A DNA stretch of 29,792 nucleotides from JAHFRG01 sp041495205 (GTDB taxonomy: Bacteria; Pseudomonadota; Gammaproteobacteria; Burkholderiales; JAHFRG01): NCBI GenBank assembly GCA_041495205.1, contig JBGQCF010000028.1, positions 1 through 29,792 on the forward strand. The letters run 5' to 3'. How positions within the stretch are numbered: the stretch's first letter is position 1; each line of letters starts with the position of its first letter. The notes beneath the pieces are model-generated. The model did no database searches and was not told the DNA's origin. It saw only the letters and a list, made by a program, of their open reading frames with translations. The position numbers were made by a program, and so were the translations under genes. This document shows positions 1 through 8,768 of this stretch, piece after piece.

Positions 1-4
1 CCGG

Positions 5-108
5 GTTTCGGCGCAATGCGGCGCTTGCGTCGTTGCGCTCCTCGTGCTTAAGCTACGGCTAGGCACCTTCGTCGCGCGCCTTGCAATCATCCGCATTGCG
101 CCAGAAAC
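5..108. repeat. Palindromic intergenic element, about 104 bp
   Basis: A 12-bp perfect inverted repeat, GGCGCAATGCGG at 10-21 and its complement at 91-102, is extended by GTTTC at 5-9 and GAAAC at 104-108 with a single bulged base at 103. The interior is rich in short GC words such as TTGC and GCGC and has no reading frame worth naming. This looks like a REP- or MITE-like palindromic unit of the kind scattered between genes in many proteobacteria. Only one copy is visible here, so its family and mobility are unknown. It may continue to the left of the window. Confidence 0.6.
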
Positions 109-142
109 GCGCTCCGCGGAGGACTTAATCAGAGGTTCCCTT

Positions 143-200
143 ACTCATCATCCTGCCGAGACTGCCTTCGGCATTCCCGAACTTAAGCGAGTTCATGAGT
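143..200. repeat. Cruciform or three-way-junction palindrome
   Basis: ACTCAT (143-148) pairs with ATGAGT (195-200). Inside this outer stem are two further hairpins, GCCGA/TCGGC (155-159/168-172) and GAACT/AGTTC (179-183/190-194), so the sequence can fold as a three-way junction. It lies between the palindromic element at 5-108 and the NfeD gene. A protein-binding site, a transcript leader and a repetitive element are all possible. No T-run follows, so a simple terminator is unlikely. Bases 201-293 hold no further structure apart from a possible -10 box, TATAGT, at 255-260. Confidence 0.4.
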
Positions 201-293
201 AGGCGTTGCGTAAGATTCTTGTTTTTTTCTGGCTTTGGGTATGGCCAAACAAGCTATAGTTAAATATGTGGATCGCTGAATCCCATAGTCAAA

Positions 294-1673
294 ATGCGAA
301 CCTTGCTTATCCTTTTGTTGGCTTTACCGGTCTGGGCTCCTGCTGCAGACTCACAGCCTGTTATCGTCCTTACGGTAAACGGGGCTATCGGCCCCGCTAC
401 CGCCGATTACTTTCACCGTGGTCTGGAACAGGCCGCCGAGCAGGGCGCGCAAATGGTGGTGCTGCAAATGGACACACCGGGCGGGCTGGACACTTCCATG
501 CGCACCATTATCAAGGACATCCTTGCTTCGCCTGTGCCTGTTGCAGCTTTCGTCGCACCCAGCGGCGCGCGTGCTGCCAGCGCAGGTACCTACATTCTTT
601 ACGCGAGCCATATTGCCGCAATGGCGCCCGCCACCAACCTGGGTGCGGCGACCCCGGTGCAAATCGGCGGGATGCCGGATGCCCGCGGACCGGAATCCTC
701 CGAGCCTGATAAGAAAAAAGACACCGAAAAACCGGAAACTACCCGCAAGACCCAAAAAGACGGCAGTTCGGATACATTGACCCGCAAGCAGGTTCATGAT
801 GCCGCAGCTTATATTCGTGGATTGGCGCAAATGCGAGGACGCAATGTGGAATGGGCGGAAAAGGCGGTGCGTGAAGCGGTCAGCCTGTCCGCTGATGAAG
901 CGTTGAAGCTCGGCGTCATTGACTTGGTGGCCGATGATGTCACGCACCTGCTGAAGCAAATCCACGGCCGCAAGCTCAACATCCTGGGGCAGGAACGCAC
1001 ACTCAACACCGAAAACGCCAAAACGGTCACCTTCGAGCCGGACTGGCGCAGCCGCCTGCTTGCTGTAATTGCTAACCCGAGTATCGCCTATATCTTGATG
1101 TTGATCGGTGTCTATGGCCTGTTTTTCGAATTTTCCAACCCGGGTTATGTATTGCCCGGAGTGGTAGGGTTGATCTGCCTGATTCTCGGGCTGTACGCCT
1201 TCCAGTTGCTGCCGGTCAATTATGCCGGACTGGTGTTGATCATGCTGGGAATTGCTTTCATGATCGCCGAGGTTTATTTCCCGGCCTATGGTTCGCTCGG
1301 TGTGGGCGGCGTCGTTGCTTTTATTATCGGGTCGGTGATACTTATCGACACCGGGGTGTCGGGATACGGAATTCCCTTGCCATTAATACTCGGAATCGGC
1401 GCGGCAAGCGCCCTGTTTCTGATTTTTGTAATGGGCATAGTCATCAAAGCGCGCGATCGCCCCGTGGTCAGCGGCCGCGAGGAACTGTTAGGCAGCATCG
1501 GGGAAGTGACAGAGGATTTCGAGCGGGAAGGCTGGGCAAGAGTTCATGGCGAGACTTGGCGCGTGAAGAGTGCTGCCAAGCTGCAGCGTGGGCAAAAAAT
1601 CCGGGTCGCGAAAATAGATGGTTTAATTCTGGAGGTCGCGCCTGAATCTTTACCGGACAAAGGAGAATCCTAA
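294..1673 (+). CDS. NfeD-family membrane-bound serine protease (ClpP-class, long form)
   Basis: Residues 1-18 are a hydrophobic signal peptide. Residues 22-220 form a ClpP/crotonase-like protease domain. The motif ARAASAGTY holds the likely nucleophile Ser96, and by family comparison the general base is probably Lys165 in TLTRKQVHDAA. Five hydrophobic segments follow at about 250-390, then a C-terminal OB-fold NfeD domain (about 395-455). The family cleaves membrane-associated substrates, including stomatin C-termini in archaea, and acts at the cell envelope. A very charged Lys/Glu/Pro-rich linker at about 130-165 lies just before the putative catalytic lysine. The stop codon overlaps the start of the slipin gene by one base, so the two are translationally coupled. 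No clear Shine-Dalgarno precedes the ATG; a TATAGT at 255-260 could be the -10 box. Confidence 0.92.
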   Translation: MRTLLILLLALPVWAPAADSQPVIVLTVNGAIGPATADYFHRGLEQAAEQGAQMVVLQMDTPGGLDTSMRTIIKDILASPVPVAAFVAPSGARAASAGTYILYASHIAAMAPATNLGAATPVQIGGMPDARGPESSEPDKKKDTEKPETTRKTQKDGSSDTLTRKQVHDAAAYIRGLAQMRGRNVEWAEKAVREAVSLSADEALKLGVIDLVADDVTHLLKQIHGRKLNILGQERTLNTENAKTVTFEPDWRSRLLAVIANPSIAYILMLIGVYGLFFEFSNPGYVLPGVVGLICLILGLYAFQLLPVNYAGLVLIMLGIAFMIAEVYFPAYGSLGVGGVVAFIIGSVILIDTGVSGYGIPLPLILGIGAASALFLIFVMGIVIKARDRPVVSGREELLGSIGEVTEDFEREGWARVHGETWRVKSAAKLQRGQKIRVAKIDGLILEVAPESLPDKGES

Positions 1674-2434
1674 TGGCTTTCAATTTTAGCTTCGGTGTGC
1701 TGGTTGTCATTGTCGTGCTGGCGTTTTCCGCGCTGAAAGTACTGCGGGAATACGAACGCGGCGTAATTTTTCTACTTGGGCGATTCTGGAAAGTAAAAGG
1801 CCCCGGGCTGATTCTCGTCATTCCCGGTATCCAGCAGATGGTGCGGGTGAGTCTTCGCACCGTGGTGATGGACGTGCCGAGCCAGGATGTGATTTCCCGC
1901 GACAACGTCACGGTCAAGGTCAACGCGGTGGTGTTTTATCGAGTAGTGGATCCGCAAAAAGCCATCATCCAGGTGGAAAATTTCCTAGTTGCAACCAGCC
2001 AGCTTGCCCAGACTACTCTGCGCTCGGTGCTGGGTAAACATATGCTGGACGAAATGTTGGCGGAGCGTGAAAAGCTCAATTTGGACATTCAAACTACTCT
2101 CGATACCCATACCGACGCCTGGGGAATCAAGGTTTCCAACGTTGAAATCAAACAGATCGATCTCAACGAATCCATGATCCGGGCGATCGCCCGCCAAGCG
2201 GAAGCGGAACGCGAGCGGCGCGCCAAGGTAATCCATGCCGAGGGTGAGTTGCAGGCTTCCGAGAAACTTCTAGAGGCAGCCAAGGTACTGTCTCAGCGGC
2301 CGGAGGCGATGCAGTTGCGCTATCTGCAAACCCTGTCGAATATCGCCGGGGATAAGGCTTCCACCATCGTGTTTCCAGTGCCCATGGACTTAATAAGCGC
2401 ACTATTGGAAGCGCAGAAAAACGGCAAAAATTGA
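1673..2434 (+). CDS. Slipin/stomatin-like SPFH (band 7) membrane protein
   Basis: This 253-residue protein has one N-terminal membrane segment (about 6-22) followed by the SPFH/band 7 domain (about 25-190). Recognisable family sequences are REYERGVIFLLGRF, the VPSQDVISRDNVTVKV segment and the DIQTTLDTHTDAWGIKV segment. A helical Glu/Ala/Arg-rich stretch at about 190-230 (RQAEAERERRAKVIHAEGE) is the usual coiled coil for ring oligomerisation. Slipins build membrane microdomains and are typically encoded with an NfeD partner that processes or regulates them, as here. The start overlaps the preceding stop codon (TAATG), with AAGGAG just upstream inside the nfeD-like frame. Length and domain order are normal for the family. 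Confidence 0.93.
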   Translation: MAFNFSFGVLVVIVVLAFSALKVLREYERGVIFLLGRFWKVKGPGLILVIPGIQQMVRVSLRTVVMDVPSQDVISRDNVTVKVNAVVFYRVVDPQKAIIQVENFLVATSQLAQTTLRSVLGKHMLDEMLAEREKLNLDIQTTLDTHTDAWGIKVSNVEIKQIDLNESMIRAIARQAEAERERRAKVIHAEGELQASEKLLEAAKVLSQRPEAMQLRYLQTLSNIAGDKASTIVFPVPMDLISALLEAQKNGKN

Positions 2435-2754
2435 CGCGTACGCGCAGGGCTAAACCAGAGGTTCTTTGGTTATGCGTTCTTGAGATTACGGCGCGCATGA
2501 CGAAAAATACATGTATCGCACCAGCAAGACGTAAGTCCAGCAAATGCGCTTACCGAGATTCCGTCCAACTTTCTAGCCAGCTAAGGGCTGGGATTCAGAA
2601 ACAGATGATTTGCCTGCTCTTCGGGTAGCTTACCGAAAATGCCTTTAAATCCTCCTGAGATACTTTTAAAACGCTGTGTGATAGTTCACAACCAGCGGAG
2701 CTTTGGCACAGTTCATGCTGCACAAGCTAGTGACTACTCTTCTGGAGAGTCGCT
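2435..2754. other. Intergenic region, no gene seen
   Basis: About 320 bp separate the slipin gene from the exported protease. A weak AACCA/TGGTT hairpin just after the slipin stop (about 2453-2472) lacks a T-run and is a poor terminator. Short open frames here have no recognisable composition or ribosome binding site. The only convincing signal is GGAGAG at 2744-2749, the ribosome binding site of the next gene. Confidence 0.5.
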
Positions 2755-3729
2755 ATGCGAATTACAGCTGCGCTACTTATGCTGGGCCTTCTGCCTTCAT
2801 TCGCAGTTTGGGGCGAAGACGCACCCGACAAATCGTTGGCGTCCGGCTCGGCCATTTTCATGGTTCGAGCGCAAGGCCCTAACGGCAGGGTTAATTACGG
2901 TTCTGCCGTCTTGGTCCAACCTGGCAAATTGGTGGCCAACTGCCATGTCACACGGGAAGCTCAGCGTATCGTCGTCATTCGCGGCTCCGCGGTGTGGAGT
3001 GTCGAATCCCAATCCCGTGATATTGAGCACGACCTGTGTATATTGGCCGTGCGCGACGTTGTTGGCGACATTCCAGAGTTTGCTAACACGAGCGAGCTTA
3101 AGGTCGGTGAAACAGTATACGCATTAGGTTATTCGGGAATAGCCGGTTCCTTAACCCTGAGCGACGGGGAGGTTATGGCTCTACACGCTTACGATGGCGC
3201 GAGGGTGATTCAGACGTCGGCCTCGTTCACCTTCGGGGAGAGCGGCGGCGGTCTCTTCGACGGACAGGGTCGGTTGGTTGGAATTATTACCTTTAAAAAC
3301 CTTTCCGGCGGAGCATTTCATTTTGCCTTACCAATAGAGTGGGTACGGGCCGTCTTAGCCAAGACCGACAACAAAACCGCAAAGATCACCCCGGAAGTTG
3401 GCAAAGCCTTTTGGGAGCACCCAAGCGAAGGGCAACCCCATTTTATGCAAGCCGCGACATTCGAAGCTGAAAGGAACTGGGGCGGCCTTCTTATGTTTGC
3501 CCAAGGATGGATCGAGGCTGACACAACCAATGCGGGGGCGTGGATCGCAAAAAGCAAAGCGTTGCACTATCTCAACCATGAATTTGAGGCCGCATCCGCA
3601 TTCCATGAGGCGGTACGGCTCGATTCTTCTTTTGCTCAAAACGAATACCAGCTTGAGCCAACCCATCACGATCTGAACGAAAGCGTCACAGTCCAGAACG
3701 TGCGCGCGTCCTTTACTCAATCTCGTTGA
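2755..3729 (+). CDS. Exported trypsin-like serine protease with C-terminal TPR-like segment
   Basis: The 324-residue protein begins with a signal peptide (about 1-20). A chymotrypsin-fold domain follows with a full catalytic triad: His64 in LVANCHVT, Asp93 in IEHDLCILAV and Ser163 in FGESGGGLFDGQG. The usual GNSGGP motif is replaced by GESGGG. After the protease domain (to about 203) is a spacer, then one TPR-like helix pair at about 255-300 (AGAWIAKSKALHYLNHEFEAASAFHEAVRLD). No PDZ domain is present, so this is not a DegP/DegQ-type protease. It is preceded by GGAGAG five bases from the ATG and appears monocistronic. It probably acts in the periplasm; its substrate is unknown. Confidence 0.85.
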   Translation: MRITAALLMLGLLPSFAVWGEDAPDKSLASGSAIFMVRAQGPNGRVNYGSAVLVQPGKLVANCHVTREAQRIVVIRGSAVWSVESQSRDIEHDLCILAVRDVVGDIPEFANTSELKVGETVYALGYSGIAGSLTLSDGEVMALHAYDGARVIQTSASFTFGESGGGLFDGQGRLVGIITFKNLSGGAFHFALPIEWVRAVLAKTDNKTAKITPEVGKAFWEHPSEGQPHFMQAATFEAERNWGGLLMFAQGWIEADTTNAGAWIAKSKALHYLNHEFEAASAFHEAVRLDSSFAQNEYQLEPTHHDLNESVTVQNVRASFTQSR

Positions 3730-4110
3730 GTACCGCTGCGCTGCGGCGGAAACCCGTTAGATCTCCAAATTTTCTGGTATACAGCAAGAGTGAACAGCGG
3801 GCCTAAAATATATGCTCGCTGCAGTCCCGGTGAAACAAGACTGACGCCAAGAACCTGCGCAAGGTCTGGAATCAGCTTGGTCACAAAATGATCAGGATGA
3901 ACGAAGCTTGACGTCCGGAACAGTTTAGGTAAGAGGGTCAACCGGCTATGTGGAGCAAACCGATTGCGAGCGGGTTCTGAACGGTGCAGTCGCCAAAACC
4001 CGCACCAACATTAGTAATCCAGGGTGAAATAACTTTTTTGCGCAGCGTGCGTCAATGCGATCTTTGAAATACAATTCTCGCTGATGGACACTATGCATTA
4101 AGGACGCAGA
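3730..4110. other. Intergenic region, possible gene remnant
   Basis: These 380 bp carry no convincing gene. A minus-strand open stretch of 74 codons (3717-3941) has a plausible amino-acid mix but no ribosome binding site and no family I recognise, and it overlaps the protease 3' end. AAGGA just before 4111 is the ribosome binding site of the following oxidoreductase. No repeat, tRNA or terminator with a clear T-run was found. Confidence 0.4.
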
Positions 4111-7100
4111 ATGAGTTCGCCGATTCTCCAACCCGTCTATTTCTCCCGCACCGCGCGCAAAGCCCTCGCGGCTTCCGGTCTCGCCGCTCGCTTGGGTAAG
4201 GAAATTCGCGGCGATGTATGGTTCGATGCGGCTTCGCGTGGCCGTTATTCCACCGACGCCTCGATCTACCAGATTATGCCCATCGGCGTAGTGGTGCCGC
4301 GCGACGAATCCGATGTGCGCCTCGCACTTGAGATTGCGCGCGAGTTCAAAGTGCCGGTATTGCCCCGCGGTGCCGGCAGCAGCCAGTGTGGCCAGACGGT
4401 CGGCGAAGCGCTGGTGATCGACCACAGCAAATGGATGACCGGGATCGTGGCATTTGACAAGGAAGCGTCTACTGTCACCGTGGAGCCCGGTATGGTGCTC
4501 GACCAACTCAACGCCTGGCTCAAGCCGCACGGTCTGTGGTTTCCGGTGGATGTATCGACCTCAGCCCAAGCGACCATCGGCGGCATGGCCGGCAACAATT
4601 CCTGCGGCTCGCGTTCGATCAAATACGGCAACATGGTGCATAACGTCCTCGGCATAGACGCAATTCTCGCCGATGGCACGGAAGCGCATTTTGGCCCATT
4701 GATCGCGCTCGCAGGATCAGGACGTGTGCGCAAACTGGCCGATGCCCTGACCGCTATCGCCGCCCGCGAGCGAGACGAAATCGAGCGCATGGTGCCGAAG
4801 GTGCTGCGCCGCGTCGGCGGCTACAACATCGACATCTTCCACCCGCAAAGCGTGCGGCCCTATACGTCGGACAACTCGGTGAACCTCGCCCACCTGCTCG
4901 TCGGTTCGGAGGGAACGCTTGCCTACTCCAGACGGATCAAGCTCAAACTCACAGCGATCCCGCGCCACAAGACATTGGGTGTGGTTAATTTCTCAACCTT
5001 CGACCAGGCAATGGCGCTCACGCAGGATATCGTCAAACTTGGCCCATGCGCAGTGGAACTGGTCGACCGCACCATGATCGACCTGTCGCGGCGCAATCCC
5101 GCATTCCGCCCGGTAATCGAACTTGCGCTGATCGGTGAACCGGAAGCGGTCCTGTTGGTCGAGTTCGTCGGCCACGAAAAAGAACCTTTGCTGCGGAAAC
5201 TCAGGGAACTGGTCGCGCTGATGGGCGATCTTGGTTTGCCGGGTAGCGTGGTCGAAATGAGCGACCCCGGTCCGCAGAGAGATCTCTGGGAAGTGCGCAA
5301 GGCCGGGCTCAACATCATGATGAGCATGAAAGGAGACGGTAAAGCGGTATCCTTTATCGAAGATTGCGCCGTGCCGCTCGAACACCTGGCCGAATACACC
5401 GACCGGCTGACACAAATATTCCACAAGCACGGAACCAAAGGCACGTGGTATGCCCACGCCAGCGTCGGCACTCTGCATGTGCGGCCGATTCTCGACATGC
5501 GGCGCGACGGCGCGCAGAAGATGCGTGCCATCGCAGAGGAGGCATCAGCCCTGGTGCGCGAGTACAAGGGCGCCTACTCGGGCGAGCACGGCGACGGTCT
5601 GTGTCGCGGCGAATGGGTCGCGTGGCAGTTCGGCCCGCGCCTGAACAGGGCTTTTGAAGAGATCAAAGGGCTTTTCGATCCCGACAATTTGTTTAATCCG
5701 GGCAAGATCGTGCGCACGCCGCGAATGGATGATCCATTGTTGTTGCGTTTTCCCCCGGCTTATCGAATGCAGCCCCTGCTGCCCAAGCTCGACTGGTCGG
5801 CGTGGAATGTGCAGCGCGATCCCGTCTCCGAAAACGAGACCGCGCCGGGAAGCGGCGGCGACCCGGCCGGAGGTTTCGCCAAGGCTATCGAGTTGTGCAA
5901 CAACAACGGGCATTGCCGCAAATTTGATGCCGGCACCATGTGTCCGAGTTACAGGATCACCAAAGACGAGCAGCATTTGACGCGCGGCCGCGCCAACACG
6001 CTGCGCCTTGCCCTGTCCGGGCAGTTGGGCGAAGCCGGGTTCACCAGTGAGGCCGTCAAGGAATCCCTCGATCTTTGCGTGTCATGCAAAGGTTGCAAAC
6101 GCGATTGCCCGACCGGGATCGACATGGCGAAGATGAAAATTGAGTTCCGCGCAGCCTATGCGCAAGAGCACGGCATCGCGTTACGCGACAAGCTGATCGC
6201 CTATCTGCCGCGTTATGCGCCGACTGCTGCCCGTCTTCACTGGCTATTCAACCTGCGCAATCGCGTGCCTGTGCTGGCTGTGTTGGGAGAGAAACTGTGC
6301 GGCTTCTCCGCACGGCGTGCTTTGCCGTCTTGGATGTTACCGTTCGGTGCCACGGCAAAGCCGGCAGCCGCGTCACGTGGTGACGGCAAGGAAGTAATGC
6401 TTTTCATCGATACCTTCAATAATTACATGGAGCCCGACAATGCCCACGCGGCGCAGCACGTGCTTGAAGCGCTCGGATACGCGGTGCACTTGTCCTGCGC
6501 CCAAGGGCAAGGCGGCCGGCCATTATGCTGTGGTCGTACTTTCCTTTCTGCCGGCTTGGTCGATGAAGCCAAGGCCGAGGCAAAGCGTTCGCTTGATGCA
6601 CTGTTACCCTATGTCGAACGCGGGATGGCCGTCGTTGGCTTGGAGCCTTCGTGCTTGCTGACAATGCGCGATGAGTTTCTTCACTATGGCTATGGGGAGG
6701 CCGCCACCCAGCTTTCGGAAAGCGCTTATCTTCTCGAGGAATTCCTGGTTCGGGAATTTGCAGCAGGTCGAATCGCTCCCGCCTTCAAGCCCTTGCCATA
6801 CAAGCGCGCGCTGTTGCACGGCCACTGCCACCAAAAAGCATTCGACGCGGTAACTCCGATACTGCAAGTTTTGAATTGGATTCCGGAACTGGATACGGAA
6901 CTGATCGAGTCGAGTTGCTGCGGCATGGCTGGCAGCTTCGGTTACGAGGCAGAACACTTTGATGCCTCATTACACATGGCGGAGCTGTCACTGTTTCCCC
7001 GCATCCGCAACAGCGATAGTAACACGCTGCTCATCGCCGACGGCACCAGCTGCCGCCATCAAATACACGGCGGCCTTGGGCGCCAGTCCTTGCATACCGC

Positions 7101-7128
7101 CAAGGTACTCGACATGGCCCTGGCATGA
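4111..7128 (+). CDS. YdiJ-like FAD/Fe-S D-2-hydroxyacid dehydrogenase
   Basis: This 1005-residue fusion has three parts. The N-terminal FAD-binding oxidase domain (about 45-280) has PRGAGSSQCG at 85-94, and the FAD-linked oxidase C-terminal domain follows (about 290-560). The iron-sulphur region has Cys596, Cys602 and Cys611 in C-x5-C-x8-CPSY, and CVSCKGCKRDC with Cys656, 659, 662 and 666. Cysteine-rich CCG repeats follow, ending in SSCCGMAGSFG near Cys936-Cys937. E. coli YdiJ has this architecture and size (1018 residues), and the family oxidises D-2-hydroxyacids such as D-2-hydroxyglutarate or D-lactate, passing electrons to the quinone pool. The exact substrate cannot be read from the sequence. 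AAGGA precedes the ATG. A TRAP/CoA-transferase operon starts 150 bp downstream on the same strand and may be functionally linked. Confidence 0.9.
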   Translation: MSSPILQPVYFSRTARKALAASGLAARLGKEIRGDVWFDAASRGRYSTDASIYQIMPIGVVVPRDESDVRLALEIAREFKVPVLPRGAGSSQCGQTVGEALVIDHSKWMTGIVAFDKEASTVTVEPGMVLDQLNAWLKPHGLWFPVDVSTSAQATIGGMAGNNSCGSRSIKYGNMVHNVLGIDAILADGTEAHFGPLIALAGSGRVRKLADALTAIAARERDEIERMVPKVLRRVGGYNIDIFHPQSVRPYTSDNSVNLAHLLVGSEGTLAYSRRIKLKLTAIPRHKTLGVVNFSTFDQAMALTQDIVKLGPCAVELVDRTMIDLSRRNPAFRPVIELALIGEPEAVLLVEFVGHEKEPLLRKLRELVALMGDLGLPGSVVEMSDPGPQRDLWEVRKAGLNIMMSMKGDGKAVSFIEDCAVPLEHLAEYTDRLTQIFHKHGTKGTWYAHASVGTLHVRPILDMRRDGAQKMRAIAEEASALVREYKGAYSGEHGDGLCRGEWVAWQFGPRLNRAFEEIKGLFDPDNLFNPGKIVRTPRMDDPLLLRFPPAYRMQPLLPKLDWSAWNVQRDPVSENETAPGSGGDPAGGFAKAIELCNNNGHCRKFDAGTMCPSYRITKDEQHLTRGRANTLRLALSGQLGEAGFTSEAVKESLDLCVSCKGCKRDCPTGIDMAKMKIEFRAAYAQEHGIALRDKLIAYLPRYAPTAARLHWLFNLRNRVPVLAVLGEKLCGFSARRALPSWMLPFGATAKPAAASRGDGKEVMLFIDTFNNYMEPDNAHAAQHVLEALGYAVHLSCAQGQGGRPLCCGRTFLSAGLVDEAKAEAKRSLDALLPYVERGMAVVGLEPSCLLTMRDEFLHYGYGEAATQLSESAYLLEEFLVREFAAGRIAPAFKPLPYKRALLHGHCHQKAFDAVTPILQVLNWIPELDTELIESSCCGMAGSFGYEAEHFDASLHMAELSLFPRIRNSDSNTLLIADGTSCRHQIHGGLGRQSLHTAKVLDMALA

Positions 7129-7198
7129 TATTGATTGCCGGCTCGCATATGCGGCTGGCGGTTGTACGCCACCCGTTATCGCATCTCTGACGCAGTCT

Positions 7199-7213
7199 TA
7201 GCAAAATTTGCTA
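7199..7213. promoter_or_regulatory. Perfect palindrome upstream of the TRAP operon
   Basis: TAGCAAAATTTGCTA is a perfect palindrome with 7-bp arms around one central base. It lies about 67 bp before the dctP start and touches a possible -10 box (TAGTAT, 7212-7217). Such a site fits a dimeric repressor or activator operator for the operon at 7280-12030. No regulator gene lies nearby, and the -35 is not obvious, so this is inference from position and symmetry only. Confidence 0.35.
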
Positions 7214-7279
7214 GTATTTATCTCTCTTGCCACCCCGCTGGCGCTTTTTATACATAAAATCCTAGAGGAGATCACAGCC

Positions 7280-8257
7280 ATGAAGCCGCTAAAGTCACTG
7301 ACCGTTCTACTGTTCGCGAGTATCTGCGCCGGCGCGGCGATGGCCGAGCCGATCGAAATCAAACTCGGCCATGTGGGCGAACCCGGCTCGCTGTTCGCCC
7401 AGTCGTCGGAGGAGTTTGCCCGCCGCGCCAACGCCAAGCTGGGCGATAAGGCCAAGGTTGTGGTGTTCGGTTCGAGCCAGTTGGGCGGCGACAAGGAGCT
7501 GCTTCAGAAGTTGAAGCTCGGCACGGTGGACATGGCGGTGCCTTCTACCGTGATGTCCTCGGAGGCGGATCTGTTCGGCGTCTTCGAGATGCCTTACCTG
7601 GTGAAGGACCGCGCCCACATGGCGCGAATCGAGAAGGAACTCTTCTGGTCGAAGCTCGAGCCCGAAGTGGAAAAGAAGGGCCTAAAGGTGCTTGCAGTTT
7701 GGGAGAACGGCTACCGTCACATCACCAACTCCAAGCGCCCGATCAACACGCCCGCGGACCTGCAGGGCATTAAGCTGCGCGTTCCCGAAGGCAAGTGGCG
7801 CGTGAAGATGTTCCAGACCTACGGCGCGAACCCCTCGCCGATGAAATTGTCGGAAGTGTTCACCGCGCTGCAGACCGGCGTGATGGACGGCCAGGAAAAC
7901 CCCTTCACCCAGATTTACAGCCAGAAGTTCCAGGAAGTGCAGAAGTACCTGTCGCTCACCGGCCACGTGTACACGCCCGCCTACTTGACCGTCGGCGCCA
8001 AGAAGTGGTCCACGCTCCCCGACGACGTGAGGAAGATACTCGAGGACACGGCGAAGGAAACGCAAGCCTTCGTGTACGCCGCCGCCGAGAAGGACGACAA
8101 CGAATTGCTGGGCAAGTTGAAAGCGGCGGGCATGCAGGTGAACACTGCCAACAAGGACGCCTTCATCGCAACCTCGAAGCCGGTGTACGAGGAATTCGCC
8201 AAGGAAGTTCCGGGCTCGAAGGAAATAATCGACCGCGCCATCGCGCTCGGGAAGTAG
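7280..8257 (+). CDS. dctP: TRAP transporter periplasmic solute-binding protein
   Basis: Starting at the ATG at 7280, which follows AGAGGAG, the product is 325 residues with a clean signal peptide ending AGAAMA (residues 1-22). An in-frame ATG at 7208 would place 24 extra residues before the signal and has no ribosome binding site, so it was not chosen. DctP-family landmarks are IKLGHVGEPGS near the mature N-terminus, LRVPEGK with the arginine that usually binds the substrate carboxylate, and GVMDGQENPF. The protein delivers an organic acid to the membrane partners encoded next. The substrate is unknown. Codons are strikingly rich in G/C at third positions compared with genes before 4000 and after 12100. 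Confidence 0.94.
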   Translation: MKPLKSLTVLLFASICAGAAMAEPIEIKLGHVGEPGSLFAQSSEEFARRANAKLGDKAKVVVFGSSQLGGDKELLQKLKLGTVDMAVPSTVMSSEADLFGVFEMPYLVKDRAHMARIEKELFWSKLEPEVEKKGLKVLAVWENGYRHITNSKRPINTPADLQGIKLRVPEGKWRVKMFQTYGANPSPMKLSEVFTALQTGVMDGQENPFTQIYSQKFQEVQKYLSLTGHVYTPAYLTVGAKKWSTLPDDVRKILEDTAKETQAFVYAAAEKDDNELLGKLKAAGMQVNTANKDAFIATSKPVYEEFAKEVPGSKEIIDRAIALGK

Positions 8258-8261
8258 CCGC

Positions 8262-8768
8262 ATGAATCTTGATACGATTCGCGCGGGCTACGAGCGAGTC
8301 CTCGAGTGGCTGACCGTGGCTCTCATGACCCTGCTCGCCGCGGAGGTCACCTTGGGCGTGGTCTACCGGACCCTTGGATCCTCTCTCGTGTGGTACGACG
8401 AGGTAGCCTCGATCCTCCTCGCCTGGCTCACCTTCTACGGCTCGGCGCTCGCCTCGGTGAAGCGTGCGCACATCGGCTGTCCGGAGGTGATGGCGTTTCT
8501 GCCACACAAACCCAAGTTCATTTTCAGGCTGATCGCTGAAGTCCTTACCATCGGGTTCTTCCTCCTGATGGGCTGGATGGGATACCAGGTGCTGGGCGTC
8601 CTCGATACCGACCATCTGGTGAGCCTGCCTTCGATCCCGGTGAGTTGGGTGCAGTCGGTGGTGCCCATCAGCGCGGTGCTCATCATCGCTGCCGAACTCA
8701 TCACGCTGCCGAAGGTGCTCGTCAACGTGCTCGCCGCGCCTACGGTCACCGGGGGGGCTTCGCACTGA
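8262..8768 (+). CDS. dctQ: TRAP transporter small permease (DctQ family)
   Basis: The 168-residue protein has four hydrophobic segments (about 17-38, 50-65, 88-110 and 130-155), the standard DctQ topology. It shows the WYDEVASILLAWLTFYGSA stretch and KRAHIG typical of the family. It pairs with the large permease to form the sodium-driven TRAP transport unit in the inner membrane. It begins four bases after the dctP stop and its stop overlaps the dctM start (TGATG), so translation is probably coupled. Confidence 0.92.
   Translation: MNLDTIRAGYERVLEWLTVALMTLLAAEVTLGVVYRTLGSSLVWYDEVASILLAWLTFYGSALASVKRAHIGCPEVMAFLPHKPKFIFRLIAEVLTIGFFLLMGWMGYQVLGVLDTDHLVSLPSIPVSWVQSVVPISAVLIIAAELITLPKVLVNVLAAPTVTGGASH

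Noticed and set aside
3717..3941. 74-codon minus-strand frame between the protease and the YdiJ-like gene
   Set aside because: Amino-acid composition is plausible, but there is no ribosome binding site, it overlaps a real gene and no family is recognised.
7129..7279. Terminator between the YdiJ-like gene and dctP
   Set aside because: A hairpin-like GCCGGCTCGCATATGCGG segment near 7138-7155 and a GCCA/TGGC pair before TTTTT near 7250 are both too weak, so read-through into the TRAP operon cannot be excluded.
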